Shown here: in pieces, positions 33,680-43,549 of the stretch | Position numbering within the stretch: the stretch's first letter is position 1 | Layout of the letters: every line of letters begins with the position of its first letter | Source of the DNA: an uncultured Lachnospiraceae bacterium | Lineage (GTDB): Bacteria > Bacillota > Clostridia > Lachnospirales > Lachnospiraceae | Length of the DNA: 64,000 bases | NCBI GenBank assembly: GCA_910586555.1 | Contig: CAJUJY010000004.1 | Span: 1-64,000 of the forward strand | Reading direction: 5' to 3' | Program-made: the position numbers and the translations under genes | The notes under the pieces: generated by a model | What the model was told of the DNA's origin: nothing | The model's database searches: none | Seen by the model: only the letters and a program-made list of their open reading frames with translations

Positions 33680-35699
33680 TATTTTAATATTGTTAATTTT
33701 ATTTATCCGTAAGTGTTTTTATTACCGGATAAGCAGGAAACTGCAATATGCATTATGGATTCTTGTACCTTTATACCTGGCATTTGCACCATTTGTACAT
33801 ATTAAAATACCTGCCTGTAATATTAAAATGCCTGTAATTAACGAAAACCAGAGCCAGTACAAAAATAAACAAAAAGAAATAAATACAGTTAAAGATATTT
33901 ATAAAAATAAAAAAGGCCAGAAGGGATTATACAGTTTTTTTAAAACAGGTGGCAAGTATATACAAGATAATATAAACATAGAAAAAACCAGTGCAAAAAT
34001 CAATAAAAAAGGAATTAATATTTTATTCCTGGCAATTAAGGTTTCTAAAATGTTATATTGCACTATAGTGGCTGTCATTATCCTTTTTATAATTATAAAA
34101 AATATAATATTTATTTCTTATTGTGTAAAAAACCGCAGGTATTATAAAACAGATTCCTTAACAGGAATGGCAATCTATATATTAGAACATGCCACTGCAC
34201 CATTTTTACTTGGTAAATGCATTTATATATCAAGTGAAAATGCAGAACAAAAACAATATTTAAAATATATAATACTACATGAATACTGCCATTTAAAACA
34301 TATGGATGCATTGTGGGGCATTATAAGGTGTATTATTAAGGCGTTTTTATGGTTTAACCCGCTTGTATGGCTGGCATCATGCTATGAGGAATGTGACTGT
34401 GAACTTGCATGTGATGAAGCTGTTATCTGTATTTCTGGCAAAGACAGCATACCACAGTATGGTAATACATTGCTGTATATTGCCTTAAAACAGGCCAGAA
34501 ACAATAAAAATCTTATTATAACAGCTATGGGAGGTAAAAGGAATATGTTAAAAGAAAGAATTTCATATATTGTATCGGAGAAAAAGAACAAAAAAACTGC
34601 TGCTATAGGAGCGGTTCTGGCAATATGTGCACTTGCCTTTGGATTATTTATATCATTTGCAGATAACAATAAAGCAATGGAAAATAATAAAAATTTATCT
34701 GCTTTAAATACTGCACCTGGTACAGATATTAAAATACCATACAAAGAAGAAAAGGAAAACTTTCCAGAAAATAATTACTATAACTGTATGAAATCAGACG
34801 GAAAATATATTTATTTTGCAGCAAGCAATGGTTTATACAGGACTAACGTAAAAACTGGCGGGAATGAAAAAATTGCAGATGGTTCTTTCTGGCTTGGGGA
34901 TATTACAGATAAATACTTATATTATACAAAAACCCTGCCAGAAGATTTAACTAAAACACAAAAAGGTTCTGTTATAACTGGAAGGATATTATTAAAAGAC
35001 CTTTCAGAAGAAACCATATATAAAGAAGAAAGCACAAATTTTATGGGTTTTTCACCACTGTATACAACAGATGATAATACCGTTTATATAAAGGAAGGCA
35101 TGGGTACAATAAACAACTGCCATAAATATGTATTAAATAAAGGCACAAATAAATGGGAGAAAAAAAGCAGCAGGGCATATACAGATAAAATTAAAAACCT
35201 GCCAGAAAACATTTCTGGTAACTTATCTTTACTTGGCAGCAGCAGTTATATAAAAAATACTATAAAAGAAGAAAGGGTTTTCTTGGAAACACCAGTAAGT
35301 TCCAGTCTTTTTATGGCTGATGCCAGCGGAGAAATATTAAAAGAAATAAATAATTATTACTTTGGGTTTATGCTTACAGATAATGGTTTTTTGTATACAG
35401 ACAAAGAATTGGATATCCATTTATGCAGTTATCAAAAGCCATATAGTGATAACATAATATTTAGGCCAGATGAAAAATTTTCATATATAAATTATGGGGT
35501 ATATGATAAAAATGGGATATATGGCTTCCATAATAATAAAAACGGAAAAACTGAAATAACCCGTTTATCCTGGGACGGCAAAATAACAGTATTATATACA
35601 TCAGAAAAAACACCACCAAAAGATTTATATGCACTTAGTGCTTTTGGGGACAGTATAGCATTTCTTGAAGAAGGAGAATTTAAATTAATAAACTATTAG
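33654..35699 (+). CDS. BlaR1/MecR1-like M56 membrane metalloprotease with a non-penicillin-binding sensor region
   Basis: The 681-aa protein has N-terminal membrane helices (ITVSVSILILLILFI; LWILVPLYLAFAPF), the zinc-protease motif HEYCH (209-213) with downstream ECDCELACDEAV, and another helix at about 307-328 (IGAVLAICALAFGLFISFA). The 350-residue external part lacks the Ser-x-x-Lys transpeptidase domain of BlaR1. It shows repeating YIYFAASNGLYRTNV, YLYYTKTLPED and GFLYTDKELDI blocks, like DUF5050 beta-propellers. It probably senses an unknown signal and inactivates the BlaI-like repressor. ATG at 33654 follows GGAGGA. No resistance gene is nearby. Confidence 0.85.
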   Translation: MIRITVSVSILILLILFIRKCFYYRISRKLQYALWILVPLYLAFAPFVHIKIPACNIKMPVINENQSQYKNKQKEINTVKDIYKNKKGQKGLYSFFKTGGKYIQDNINIEKTSAKINKKGINILFLAIKVSKMLYCTIVAVIILFIIIKNIIFISYCVKNRRYYKTDSLTGMAIYILEHATAPFLLGKCIYISSENAEQKQYLKYIILHEYCHLKHMDALWGIIRCIIKAFLWFNPLVWLASCYEECDCELACDEAVICISGKDSIPQYGNTLLYIALKQARNNKNLIITAMGGKRNMLKERISYIVSEKKNKKTAAIGAVLAICALAFGLFISFADNNKAMENNKNLSALNTAPGTDIKIPYKEEKENFPENNYYNCMKSDGKYIYFAASNGLYRTNVKTGGNEKIADGSFWLGDITDKYLYYTKTLPEDLTKTQKGSVITGRILLKDLSEETIYKEESTNFMGFSPLYTTDDNTVYIKEGMGTINNCHKYVLNKGTNKWEKKSSRAYTDKIKNLPENISGNLSLLGSSSYIKNTIKEERVFLETPVSSSLFMADASGEILKEINNYYFGFMLTDNGFLYTDKELDIHLCSYQKPYSDNIIFRPDEKFSYINYGVYDKNGIYGFHNNKNGKTEITRLSWDGKITVLYTSEKTPPKDLYALSAFGDSIAFLEEGEFKLINY

Positions 35700-35713
35700 A
35701 ATATATAAATTTT

Positions 35714-35904
35714 AACCTCATTAAGTAAGCCCTTTAAAATACACGCTTCTTAAGCGGTGGGTTTGGTTTACCAGGGCTTACTTAGTCTGGCAGGGGTTCA
35801 AGCTCCTGACAGACTGCCACAAAGCGGCAATGAGGTTGTTTTGCAAGTGGGCAAGTAGCCAATGCCTGCTTTGCAGGCGAAGCGGATTGCGAATATCCGC
35901 TTGA
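35714..35904. repeat. palindromic intergenic repeat, full copy 1
   Basis: It starts AACCTCATTAAGTAAG, has the block GCTTCTTAAGCGGTGGGTTT, then CAGGGCTTACTTAGTCTGGCAG, a CTGCCACAAAGCGGCAATGA hairpin, TTGCAAGTGGGCAAGTAGC, and ends GCGGATTGCGAATATCCGC. Copies occur at 53772-53950 (opposite orientation) and 59577-59705. It lies between convergent genes. Confidence 0.8.
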
Positions 35905-35939
35905 ATACACAATGGCTGTATTTTTCCTCTGGTTTTACA

Positions 35940-36857
35940 TTATTTTCCTGTATTAAGGTATTCTTCTATTGATGCAATGCAGTTTGCGCCGTCAGATACT
36001 GCGGTTATTAACTGCCTTAAATTTTTCTGGCGTATATCGCCTGCTACAAATAAACCGCTGGTATTTGTCCTGCCGTCTTCACCTGCTATTACATAGCCAT
36101 ACTGGTCAATATCTGCAATCCCTTTTAATATAGCTGTATCAGGTTTCATTCCTATTGCTATAAATACACCACTTACAGAAATAGTTTTTTTTGTGCCATC
36201 TGTTTTATTATGGTATAATAATGAAGTTACTTTGTCTTCACCTTTTATTTCATCAATTATGGCATTGCCTATAAATTCTATATTTTCTTTTTCTGCTATT
36301 TTATCCTGGTATGCCTGGCTTCCCCTTAGTTTATCCCTTCTGTGTACAAGATAGACTTTACTGCATATATTTGAAAGGTAAAGGGCTTCTGAAAGTGCAG
36401 TATCCCCACCGCCTGCCACAGCCACTTCTTTATCTTTATAAAATGCACCATCACAGGTAGCACAGTATGATACGCCTTTGCCTGTAAATTCTTCCTCTCC
36501 TTTTACACCAAGGTGGTTATGGACTGCCCCTGTAGCTATTACAACTGTTTTTGATTTTATTTCACTTCCATCTGACAGTTTTATAATAAAAACCCCGTCC
36601 TTTTTTTCAATGCCAAGAACCTCACCTTCTACAAACTCTGCCCCGCCAGTGGCATGTTCTTTAAACTTATTTGCAAGTTCAAAGCCAGTGGCTGATGGTA
36701 TACCAAGGTAGTTGTCAACTTCACTTGTATATATTATCTGGCTTCCTGTAATATTGTATTTTTCAATTACAAGTGCTTTAAGTTTTGCCCTGCCTGCATA
36801 AAGGGCGGCTGAAAGACCTGCTGCCCCTCCTCCTGCAATAACTACATCATACACCAT
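35940..36857 (-). CDS. trxB: thioredoxin-disulfide reductase
   Basis: The 305-aa flavoprotein has the FAD site VVIAGGGAAGLSAALYAGRA, the redox pair in SYCATCDGAFY (Cys132, Cys135), the NADPH-binding VAVAGGGDTALSEALYL with VHRRD, and the C-terminal FAD segment GLFVAGDIRQKNLRQLITAV. It reduces thioredoxin with NADPH. The start MVYDVV at 36857 follows GGGGG; a longer frame to 36881 is not needed. Confidence 0.96.
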   Translation of the reverse strand: MVYDVVIAGGGAAGLSAALYAGRAKLKALVIEKYNITGSQIIYTSEVDNYLGIPSATGFELANKFKEHATGGAEFVEGEVLGIEKKDGVFIIKLSDGSEIKSKTVVIATGAVHNHLGVKGEEEFTGKGVSYCATCDGAFYKDKEVAVAGGGDTALSEALYLSNICSKVYLVHRRDKLRGSQAYQDKIAEKENIEFIGNAIIDEIKGEDKVTSLLYHNKTDGTKKTISVSGVFIAIGMKPDTAILKGIADIDQYGYVIAGEDGRTNTSGLFVAGDIRQKNLRQLITAVSDGANCIASIEEYLNTGK

Positions 36858-36971
36858 TATATATTTACCCCCGTTTTCCATTTATAATAGAAACTGTTCT
36901 GCTTTTACAATGACTCAAAGACAGTGCATGTTTTTGGAATTTAACTTTTATTATATCTGATTTAGATAAAT

Positions 36972-38345
36972 TTATGTAAGAAGGTCTGCTATTAATACTG
37001 CTTCTTCTTTGTTAATCTGGTGCAGTACATCAGTTATTTCTATATTTGCCATTGCACCAGAAAGGTAAAGCTTTGCTATTTTTTTCTGTTCATTTATATC
37101 AAAACTGCCTGTATTTTCAAGTGAACTTATTATATTTAGTTCATTATCTGTTAATTCCCCACTGCCTGTTCCTATACTGCTGCCTGTTACTATGCTGCTT
37201 CCTGTACTGCTGCCATTATACCGGACAGCAGCAAGACCTGCAACACTAAGGCGGCTTTCTGTGCCTTTATCCAGTGAAAGCCCTGATATCTTATTTATAA
37301 GTTTAATTGTATATTCTGCATCTTTTACTGTTTCAGGATTAAACCTGCCATCTTCCTGCATTGGGATAGCACCTGATGTTGCATGTTTGCAGATAATTTT
37401 TTCACTGCCCCGGAACCTTGTGTCCCAGAAGCCTGCTGCTAATGTTATTTTCTCATTGGAATACTGTTTATATGCATAATCTAACAATTTTTCTATGCCA
37501 CTGTATACATTGGCTGATGATTTTCCTCCAAAGTATGCGCATATAAGTTCATGGCCTTCTTTGTCCCTTGCTGTAGCTATAAGTGAATGGCCTGATGCAC
37601 TTGTTGTACCTGTTTTAGAACCTATTATTTTATATTCTTTATTCTTAAGCTTATACCGGGAATAAAACCCATTTGTATTTTTTATTGTAAATGAAGGCTT
37701 CCCTTTTCTTGCTGGCACTTTATATGTTTTTCTTGCAACTATATTGCGTATAAGCCCGTATGACATTGCATGTCTTGCCAGCAATGCATAATCATATGCC
37801 GAAGTATACATTTTCTTATATCCATTGCCTGTATCAAGCCCCATTGGGTTGTCAAAACTTGTTTTGTCCATTCCATAGCTTTTGGCTGTGCTGTTCATAA
37901 GTTCTATAAACTTACCATATTCTATCCCTGAACCTGCTGCCAGTGCCATTGCAGAATCAGCATCTGAAGCAACTAAAAGCATTGTAAGATACTGTTTTAT
38001 CCTGTATGATGTCCCTGCCTTAAGGTAAAGCCTTGAAGCATCTGACGGTACCATTTTTTGTATTTTCTTAGTATATTTTACACTCTGGTCAAGGTCTTTA
38101 ATATTATCAATTATAACTATTGCCGTCATAAGTTTGGCAGTACTTGCCGGGTATATCTTTTTATTCATGCCTTTTTTATAAATAACATCACCTGAATTGG
38201 CGTCCATTAAAACATATGCCGACGCCTGCACAGACGGTACTGCTGCACTTGCCTTTACTGGCATTGTAATGCCAGGCGGCAGTATGCCTGTTATAAATGC
38301 TGCTATTACAAACGCTGTTATTACTTTTTTAATTTTATCTGCCAT
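36972..38345 (-). CDS. D-alanyl-D-alanine carboxypeptidase (S11 family)
   Basis: The 457-aa protein has a signal peptide (VITAFVIAAFITGILPPGI, then ASA) and the penicillin-binding motifs PASTAKLMTA (SxxK), ASDADSAMAL (SxD in place of SxN) and GSKTGTT (KTG). It trims the stem peptide of peptidoglycan outside the membrane. The C-terminal 130 residues contain a Gly/Ser/Thr repeat (TGSSIVTGSSIGTGSG) and a helical end unlike standard DacA/DacF membrane anchors. ATG at 38345 follows GGAGG, which overlaps the stop of the dus gene, so the two are coupled. Confidence 0.9.
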   Translation of the reverse strand: MADKIKKVITAFVIAAFITGILPPGITMPVKASAAVPSVQASAYVLMDANSGDVIYKKGMNKKIYPASTAKLMTAIVIIDNIKDLDQSVKYTKKIQKMVPSDASRLYLKAGTSYRIKQYLTMLLVASDADSAMALAAGSGIEYGKFIELMNSTAKSYGMDKTSFDNPMGLDTGNGYKKMYTSAYDYALLARHAMSYGLIRNIVARKTYKVPARKGKPSFTIKNTNGFYSRYKLKNKEYKIIGSKTGTTSASGHSLIATARDKEGHELICAYFGGKSSANVYSGIEKLLDYAYKQYSNEKITLAAGFWDTRFRGSEKIICKHATSGAIPMQEDGRFNPETVKDAEYTIKLINKISGLSLDKGTESRLSVAGLAAVRYNGSSTGSSIVTGSSIGTGSGELTDNELNIISSLENTGSFDINEQKKIAKLYLSGAMANIEITDVLHQINKEEAVLIADLLT

Positions 38346-38349
38346 TAGT

Positions 38350-39321
38350 TTAACCTCCAGACATAATCTTACACAGCTCTTCAAGCTGCTTGTATGTTTC
38401 AATTTTATTTGCCATGCGCCTTAACTGTGATGAATTTCTATAGCCTGTGGTATACCATGCTATATGTTTGCGCATTTCCCTTATTCCCGTTAATTCACCT
38501 TTAAATTCTTTAAGCATCCTGCCATGTCTTAATACCATATCTGCCACTTCTTTTATTCCAGGCTTTTCTAGTAATTCCCCTGTTTCCATAAATGTTTTTA
38601 TCTGTACAAAAATCCAGGGGTTTCCTCTTGCCCCGCGGGCTAGCATAAGTGCGTCACAATTTGTTTCTTCCATGCATCTTAGTGCGTCTTTGGGGCTAAA
38701 TATATCACCACTTGCTATTACAGGAATTTTTACTGCTTCTTTCACTTTCCTTATAATATCCCAGTCTGCTTTTCCTCCATAATACTGTTGTCTTGTCCTG
38801 CCATGCACTGCTATTGCTTTTGCACCATTTTCTTCTGCCATTATAGCAAATTCCACGGCATTAGTGCTGCTGTCATCAAATCCCTTGCGTATCTTTACTG
38901 TAACTGGTTTTCCTGCTGCACCTGAAACAGCTTTTATTATTTTGCCTGCAAGCTTTTGGTTCTTCATAAGCGCAGAACCTTCACCATTATTTACTATTTT
39001 GGGGACAGGACAGCCCATGTTAATATCCAGTATATCAAAGTCTTTGTCCTTAATTCTTTCTGCAATTAGTGCCATAAGTTCTGGTTCACTGCCAAAAAGC
39101 TGTACTGCTACAGGGTGTTCAGATTTACTTGTTTCCAAGAGAGAGGCAGTATTTTTATTATTATAATAAATTCCCTTGGCACTTATCATTTCTGTATATA
39201 CCAGATTTGCGCCCTGCTCCTTGCATAAAATACGGAATGGCAGGTCAGTTACCCCTGCCATCGGCCCTAGTACTAAATTACCATTTATCCTTACATTACC
39301 TATATTAAATCCCTGCATCAT
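38350..39321 (-). CDS. dusB: tRNA-dihydrouridine synthase, DusB type
   Basis: The 323-aa flavoenzyme shows LGPMAGVTDLPFRILCKEQG, VQLFGSEPELMA, ILDINMGCPVPKIVNNGEGS with GCP, VKIRKGFDD, AIAVHGRTRQQYY, IPVIASGDIFSPKDA and ARGARGNPWIF. It reduces uridines in tRNA with FMN and NADPH. The usual catalytic Cys is present in the GCP loop region. It is followed at once by the carboxypeptidase gene. Confidence 0.95.
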   Translation of the reverse strand: MMQGFNIGNVRINGNLVLGPMAGVTDLPFRILCKEQGANLVYTEMISAKGIYYNNKNTASLLETSKSEHPVAVQLFGSEPELMALIAERIKDKDFDILDINMGCPVPKIVNNGEGSALMKNQKLAGKIIKAVSGAAGKPVTVKIRKGFDDSSTNAVEFAIMAEENGAKAIAVHGRTRQQYYGGKADWDIIRKVKEAVKIPVIASGDIFSPKDALRCMEETNCDALMLARGARGNPWIFVQIKTFMETGELLEKPGIKEVADMVLRHGRMLKEFKGELTGIREMRKHIAWYTTGYRNSSQLRRMANKIETYKQLEELCKIMSGG

Positions 39322-39406
39322 TCTTTCCTTTTACCATGTATATGTACCATTACAATTAATATAAGTTACTGGCAGATAAAAACTTTTATAATTACCAGAA
39401 GTTTTA

Positions 39407-40177
39407 TTACTTTTTCTGCTTGCTGTATATAAGCTGTAACCCTTTTAATGTAAGGTCTGCATCATATATATCTATTTCTTCTGTGCTCTCTGATATTATT
39501 TTGCCAAGGCCGCCTGTTGCTACTACACGCGCTTCTTTTATGCCTGCTTCTTCTTTTATCCGCCTTATTATATATTCAGTCTGCCCTATTGTACCATAAA
39601 ACAGCCCTGCCTGCATTGAAGATATTGTTTCTTTAGCAATTATGCTGCCAGGACATTTTATCTCTATTTCTGGAAGGTTTGCTGTATTATTACATAGTGC
39701 GTCGGCAGATATCCTTATGCCAGGGCTTATAACACCGCCCTGGAATGCGCCGTCTTTTGTTACATAGTCATATGTAGTTGCAGTGCCATAGTCTACTACT
39801 ATTATAGGTCCTCCATACTGGCCGTATGCGCCTACTGCATCTACAATACGGTCTGCGCCTATTTGTTTAGGATCTGTAGTATCTATCCTTATGCCTGTTT
39901 TAATGCCTGCACCTACTATAATAGGCTGGCAGCCAAGGTATTTTATTATGCCGCTTGTAAATGAATACATCATTTTTGGTACAACTGATGCAATAATTAC
40001 CTCTGTAATATCCAAAGGTTTATAACCTTTCTGTTCAAGGATATTGCAGAGAAGTTCCCCGTATTCATCTGAAGTCCTTGGCACTTTTACGGTAAAACGG
40101 AACCTTGCTGCAAGAGTGCTTCCACAAAAAACTCCAAATGTAATATCAGTATTTCCCACATCAACTGCTAATAACAT
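39407..40177 (-). CDS. coaX: type III pantothenate kinase
   Basis: The 256-aa protein has [16 protein letters not shown] at the N-terminus (phosphate loop), [24 protein letters not shown] with the catalytic Asp, [15 protein letters not shown] and [10 protein letters not shown], all CoaX hallmarks. It phosphorylates pantothenate in the first step of CoA synthesis. It lies downstream of birA and the DUF6145 gene; the ATG follows GAGG. Confidence 0.95.
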   Translation of the reverse strand: MLLAVDVGNTDITFGVFCGSTLAARFRFTVKVPRTSDEYGELLCNILEQKGYKPLDITEVIIASVVPKMMYSFTSGIIKYLGCQPIIVGAGIKTGIRIDTTDPKQIGADRIVDAVGAYGQYGGPIIVVDYGTATTYDYVTKDGAFQGGVISPGIRISADALCNNTANLPEIEIKCPGSIIAKETISSMQAGLFYGTIGQTEYIIRRIKEEAGIKEARVVATGGLGKIISESTEEIDIYDADLTLKGLQLIYSKQKK

Positions 40178-40203
40178 GTTTTTATCCTCATCTTTCTACC
40201 CTT

Positions 40204-40575
40204 TTAATCCATTAAAGAAGTACTTGCTGTAACCTGGTGTTTAAGGAATTTTACACGGTAATACAGTTCAAGTGCTTCTAATAACTCCCTTTTTGCAGAC
40301 TGTATCTGTTTAATTTTAAGCACACTGCCTATTTCATCAAATAAAAAATCATCTTCTGATGAAGTTACATTAATAAAAAGGCTTCCGCTTTTATCAAACT
40401 GTAATGTAAGTATACCGCCTACATCAGCAGTATACAATACACACATAATTTGCAGTTCCTCTTTTACAGCTTCTGGAAGGCCTGCAAAATCCTGGTTAAA
40501 ATAATATTTTTCTTCATATGCACTTGATGCGCAGAGTACTACCATACCATCTGGATTATTACCAGGCATAACCAT
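40204..40575 (-). CDS. DUF6145 family protein
   Basis: The 123-aa protein contains VVLCASSAYEEKYYFNQDF, LPEAVKEELQIMCVLYTADV, GGILTLQFDKSG and LEALELYYRVKF. This family is widespread in Lachnospiraceae and has no known function. It overlaps the 3' end of birA by 17 bases, with GGGGG before ATG at 40575, so its translation is coupled to birA. It is soluble and lacks catalytic motifs. Confidence 0.82.
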   Translation of the reverse strand: MVMPGNNPDGMVVLCASSAYEEKYYFNQDFAGLPEAVKEELQIMCVLYTADVGGILTLQFDKSGSLFINVTSSEDDFLFDEIGSVLKIKQIQSAKRELLEALELYYRVKFLKHQVTASTSLMD

Positions 40576-41557
40576 ATAACCCCCTGACTGAAACTTCACC
40601 TGACAATACATGCCTTGTCCCGCTTTTAGTATCTACTATTAATGCACCATTTTTATCAATGCCCCTTGCAATGCCTGTTTCTGTCTTTTTGGCATTTTCT
40701 GCCATTCCATAAAGAATTTTAACTTCCTTATCCCTGTTTGCAAGTGCATTGTTATATTCATTTGTAAAAGGCTCTATGCTTTTTGCTTTCTCAAATTTTT
40801 TGTAATACCTTCCAAAATAGTCTATAGTACAGGCAGCAAGCTGTGCCCTGTCTGTCTTTTTTCTTGTCTGTATAAACAGGGATGTTGCAGTTTCCTCTAT
40901 TTCTTCCGGAAAATATTTATTATTGGCATTAATCCCTATACCAGTAACTACATAATTTATAAAATCCATCTCTGAACTCATTTCTGTAAGTATTCCACAA
41001 ATCTTTTTGCCTCCAAGCACAATGTCATTAGGCCACTTTATAAGGGGACTTGCATTGCATGTTTCTTTAATTGCCCCTACAAGCGCAAGTGCAGTTACTA
41101 ATGTTATGCCTGGTACATATACAGGGCTTATATCCGGCCTTAAAACCATAGACATATAAATTCCTGCACCTGGTTCTGATTCCCAGTGCCTGCCCATCCT
41201 TCCTTTGCCTGCTGTCTGTTTTTCCGCTATTATAATTGTTCCTTCTTCTTCACCAAATTCAGCAAGCTGTTTTGCGCGTATATTTGTTGAATCTGTAACT
41301 TCAAGGCTTTCTATTTTCTTACATATTGTACCAGAAGAAAGCCTGCTGCCAATATTGTATGAATACATTTTATCTGGTGATGACACCAGCCTGTACCCTT
41401 TGTTTGGTACAGAATCTATTACAAAACCACAGTCCTTAAGCTGTGCAATATTTTTCCAGACTGCCTGTCTTGTAACCCCTGCCTTTTCACATAATGCCTG
41501 CCCTGAAACAAAACTGTCCCCGGCCTGCCTTAATGCCCTTAATATTCCACTTTTCAT
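40559..41557 (-). CDS. birA: biotin-protein ligase and biotin operon repressor
   Basis: The 332-aa protein has an N-terminal winged helix (ILRALRQAGDSFVSGQALCE, GVTRQAVWKNIAQLKDCGF) and a biotin-protein ligase domain with IIIAEKQTAGKGRMGRHWES, GIYMSMVLRPD, IKWPNDIVLGGKKICGILTE and VVTGIGINAN. It makes biotinyl-AMP, biotinylates carboxylases and may repress biotin genes. The HTH suggests a regulatory role. Confidence 0.95.
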   Translation of the reverse strand: MKSGILRALRQAGDSFVSGQALCEKAGVTRQAVWKNIAQLKDCGFVIDSVPNKGYRLVSSPDKMYSYNIGSRLSSGTICKKIESLEVTDSTNIRAKQLAEFGEEEGTIIIAEKQTAGKGRMGRHWESEPGAGIYMSMVLRPDISPVYVPGITLVTALALVGAIKETCNASPLIKWPNDIVLGGKKICGILTEMSSEMDFINYVVTGIGINANNKYFPEEIEETATSLFIQTRKKTDRAQLAACTIDYFGRYYKKFEKAKSIEPFTNEYNNALANRDKEVKILYGMAENAKKTETGIARGIDKNGALIVDTKSGTRHVLSGEVSVRGLYGYAW

Positions 41558-41575
41558 AATCCGCCCTGTAAGCTT

Positions 41576-42571
41576 TTACTCCCCAAGAGTTGACATCATA
41601 ACCGCTTTAATTGTATGCATGCGGTTTTCTGCCTCATCAAATACAACTGACTGGGGGCTTTCAAATACTTCATCTGTTACTTCAAGCTCCTCTATGCCAA
41701 ATTTTTCATATACTTGCATGCCAATCTTTGTTTTAAAGTTATGGAAGGCAGGCAGGCAGTGCATAAATATAGCATTATCTTTTGCATTATCCATTACTTT
41801 TTTATTGACCTGGTAAGGCAGAAGCTTCTCTATACGTTCTGCCCACACTTCATCTGGTTCACCCATTGAAACCCATACATCTGTATAAATTACATCTGCA
41901 TCTTTAGTCCCGCTTTTTACATCTTCTGTAAGGGTAATAGAACCTTCTGATTCCTTTGCGTATCCATTACAAAGTTCTACAAGGCCTGCATCTGGGAAAT
42001 AATCCTTTGATGTGCATGCTGTAAATTCCATTCCCATTTTAGAGCATAGAACCATAAGCGAATTGCCCATATTATAACGTGCATCACCCATATAAGTTAA
42101 TTTCACACCTTTTACCCTGCCAAGGTATTCATATATTGTAAGCAGGTCTGCAAGCATCTGTGTAGGGTGGAACTCATTGGTAAGCCCGTTCCACACAGGC
42201 ACACCTGCATATTTTGCAAGTTCTTCTACTATTTCCTGGCCATACCCGCGGTATTCAATCCCGTCATACATACTCCCAAGAACCCTTGCAGTATCTGCAA
42301 TGCTTTCTTTATTGCCAATCTGTGAACCAAGGGAATCAAGGTATGTTACACCCATTCCCATATCATGCGCTGCCACTTCAAATGAGCAGCGTGTACGTGT
42401 ACTTGTCTTTTCAAATACCAGGGCAATATTTTTACCCTGGTAATGGTTTACTGGTATTTTCTTTTTCTTTTTATCCTTAACATCTGCTGCAAGTGTTACA
42501 AGATATTCTATCTCATCAGGTGTAAAATCCTTTAATGTTAAGAAATTACGCCCCTTTAAATTAATATCCAT
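41576..42571 (-). CDS. argF: ornithine carbamoyltransferase
   Basis: The 331-aa enzyme has the carbamoyl-phosphate site [16 protein letters not shown], the block [43 protein letters not shown] and [11 protein letters not shown] with the catalytic Cys. It makes citrulline from ornithine, upstream of argininosuccinate synthase (argG at 54 kb). ATG at 42571 follows AAAGGTGG. Confidence 0.97.
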   Translation of the reverse strand: MDINLKGRNFLTLKDFTPDEIEYLVTLAADVKDKKKKKIPVNHYQGKNIALVFEKTSTRTRCSFEVAAHDMGMGVTYLDSLGSQIGNKESIADTARVLGSMYDGIEYRGYGQEIVEELAKYAGVPVWNGLTNEFHPTQMLADLLTIYEYLGRVKGVKLTYMGDARYNMGNSLMVLCSKMGMEFTACTSKDYFPDAGLVELCNGYAKESEGSITLTEDVKSGTKDADVIYTDVWVSMGEPDEVWAERIEKLLPYQVNKKVMDNAKDNAIFMHCLPAFHNFKTKIGMQVYEKFGIEELEVTDEVFESPQSVVFDEAENRMHTIKAVMMSTLGE

Positions 42572-42598
42572 TGTATATTCCACCTTTCATATGTTATT

Positions 42599-43513
42599 CT
42601 ATTCTTTTGATAATTCTACTGCGGATTTAACAAGCCCTGCCATACCCTGTATTTCAGATGGTATAATAATCTTTGTGGCTTTTCCGTCTGCTGCCTTTGC
42701 AAATGCTTCAAGGCTTTTAAGTTTAATAACGTTCTGTGAAGCTGTAGCAGATGCTTCATTAAGCATACGTATACCGTCTGCATTGGCCTGCTGTACGGCA
42801 CGTATTGCCTGTGCCTGGCCTTCTGCCTCACGTATTGTAGCCTCTTTCTTTGCTTCTGCCCTAAGGATTGCTGCCTGTTTCTCTGCTTCTGCATCAAGTA
42901 TTGCTGCTGCTTTTTTTCCTTCTGCTACAAGTATTGCAGACTCCTTATCCCCTTGTGAACGCAGTATTGCTTCCCTCTTTTCACGTTCTGCCTTCATCTG
43001 CTTCTCCATAGCGTCCTGTATTGCTGCCGGCGGGATAATGTTTTTAAGCTCTACCCTGTTTACCTTAATGCCCCATGGGTCTGTTGCACTGTCAAGTGAT
43101 GCCCTCATCTTGGCATTTATAATTTCACGTGATGTAAGTGTTTCATCAAGTTCAAGTTCACCTATTATATTACGCAGGGTTGTTGCCGTAAGGTTTTCTA
43201 TAGCCATAATAGGATTTTCAACACCATAAGTATAAAGCTTTGCATCAGTAATCTGGTAAAATATTACAGTATCAATGCGCATTGTAACATTATCCTTTGT
43301 AATAACGGGCTGTGGGGGAAAGTCTGCTACCTGCTCTTTTAAGTCTACCTTTCTTGCAACCCGGTCTATAAATGGCACTTTAAAATGTATGCCAACTTCC
43401 CATGTTGTCTGGTAACCGCCAAGCCTTTCCATAACATATGCCCTTGCCTGTGGCACTACTTTTATGCACGATACAAGTACCACTGCTACAATAGCCAGTA
43501 AAATTAAAACTGC
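42599..43513 (-). CDS. SPFH/Band 7 (stomatin-like) membrane protein
   Basis: The 304-aa protein has one N-terminal membrane helix (MAVLILLAIVAVVLVSCIKV), a Band 7 domain (VVPQARAYVMERLGGYQTTW; DVQ-type block as ITKDNVTMRIDTVIFYQITD; GELELDETLTSREIINAKMR) and an Ala/Glu/Lys coiled coil (about 180-235). Stomatin-like proteins organise membrane microdomains. It is followed upstream by an NfeD-family gene, the usual partner. ATG at 43513 follows AGGAGG. Confidence 0.92.
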   Translation of the reverse strand, partial: AVLILLAIVAVVLVSCIKVVPQARAYVMERLGGYQTTWEVGIHFKVPFIDRVARKVDLKEQVADFPPQPVITKDNVTMRIDTVIFYQITDAKLYTYGVENPIMAIENLTATTLRNIIGELELDETLTSREIINAKMRASLDSATDPWGIKVNRVELKNIIPPAAIQDAMEKQMKAEREKREAILRSQGDKESAILVAEGKKAAAILDAEAEKQAAILRAEAKKEATIREAEGQAQAIRAVQQANADGIRMLNEASATASQNVIKLKSLEAFAKAADGKATKIIIPSEIQGMAGLVKSAVELSKE

Positions 43514-43549
43514 CATCTGTCCTCCTTCTGGCACTTTATGCCATAAAAC

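Noticed and set aside
33296..35699. Beta-lactam resistance operon
   Set aside because: The sensor lacks a penicillin-binding domain and no beta-lactamase or mecA-like gene is nearby.
42591..43229. 212-codon plus-strand frame opposite the SPFH gene
   Set aside because: It is the antisense shadow of an Ala/Glu/Lys-rich coiled coil and has no start signals.
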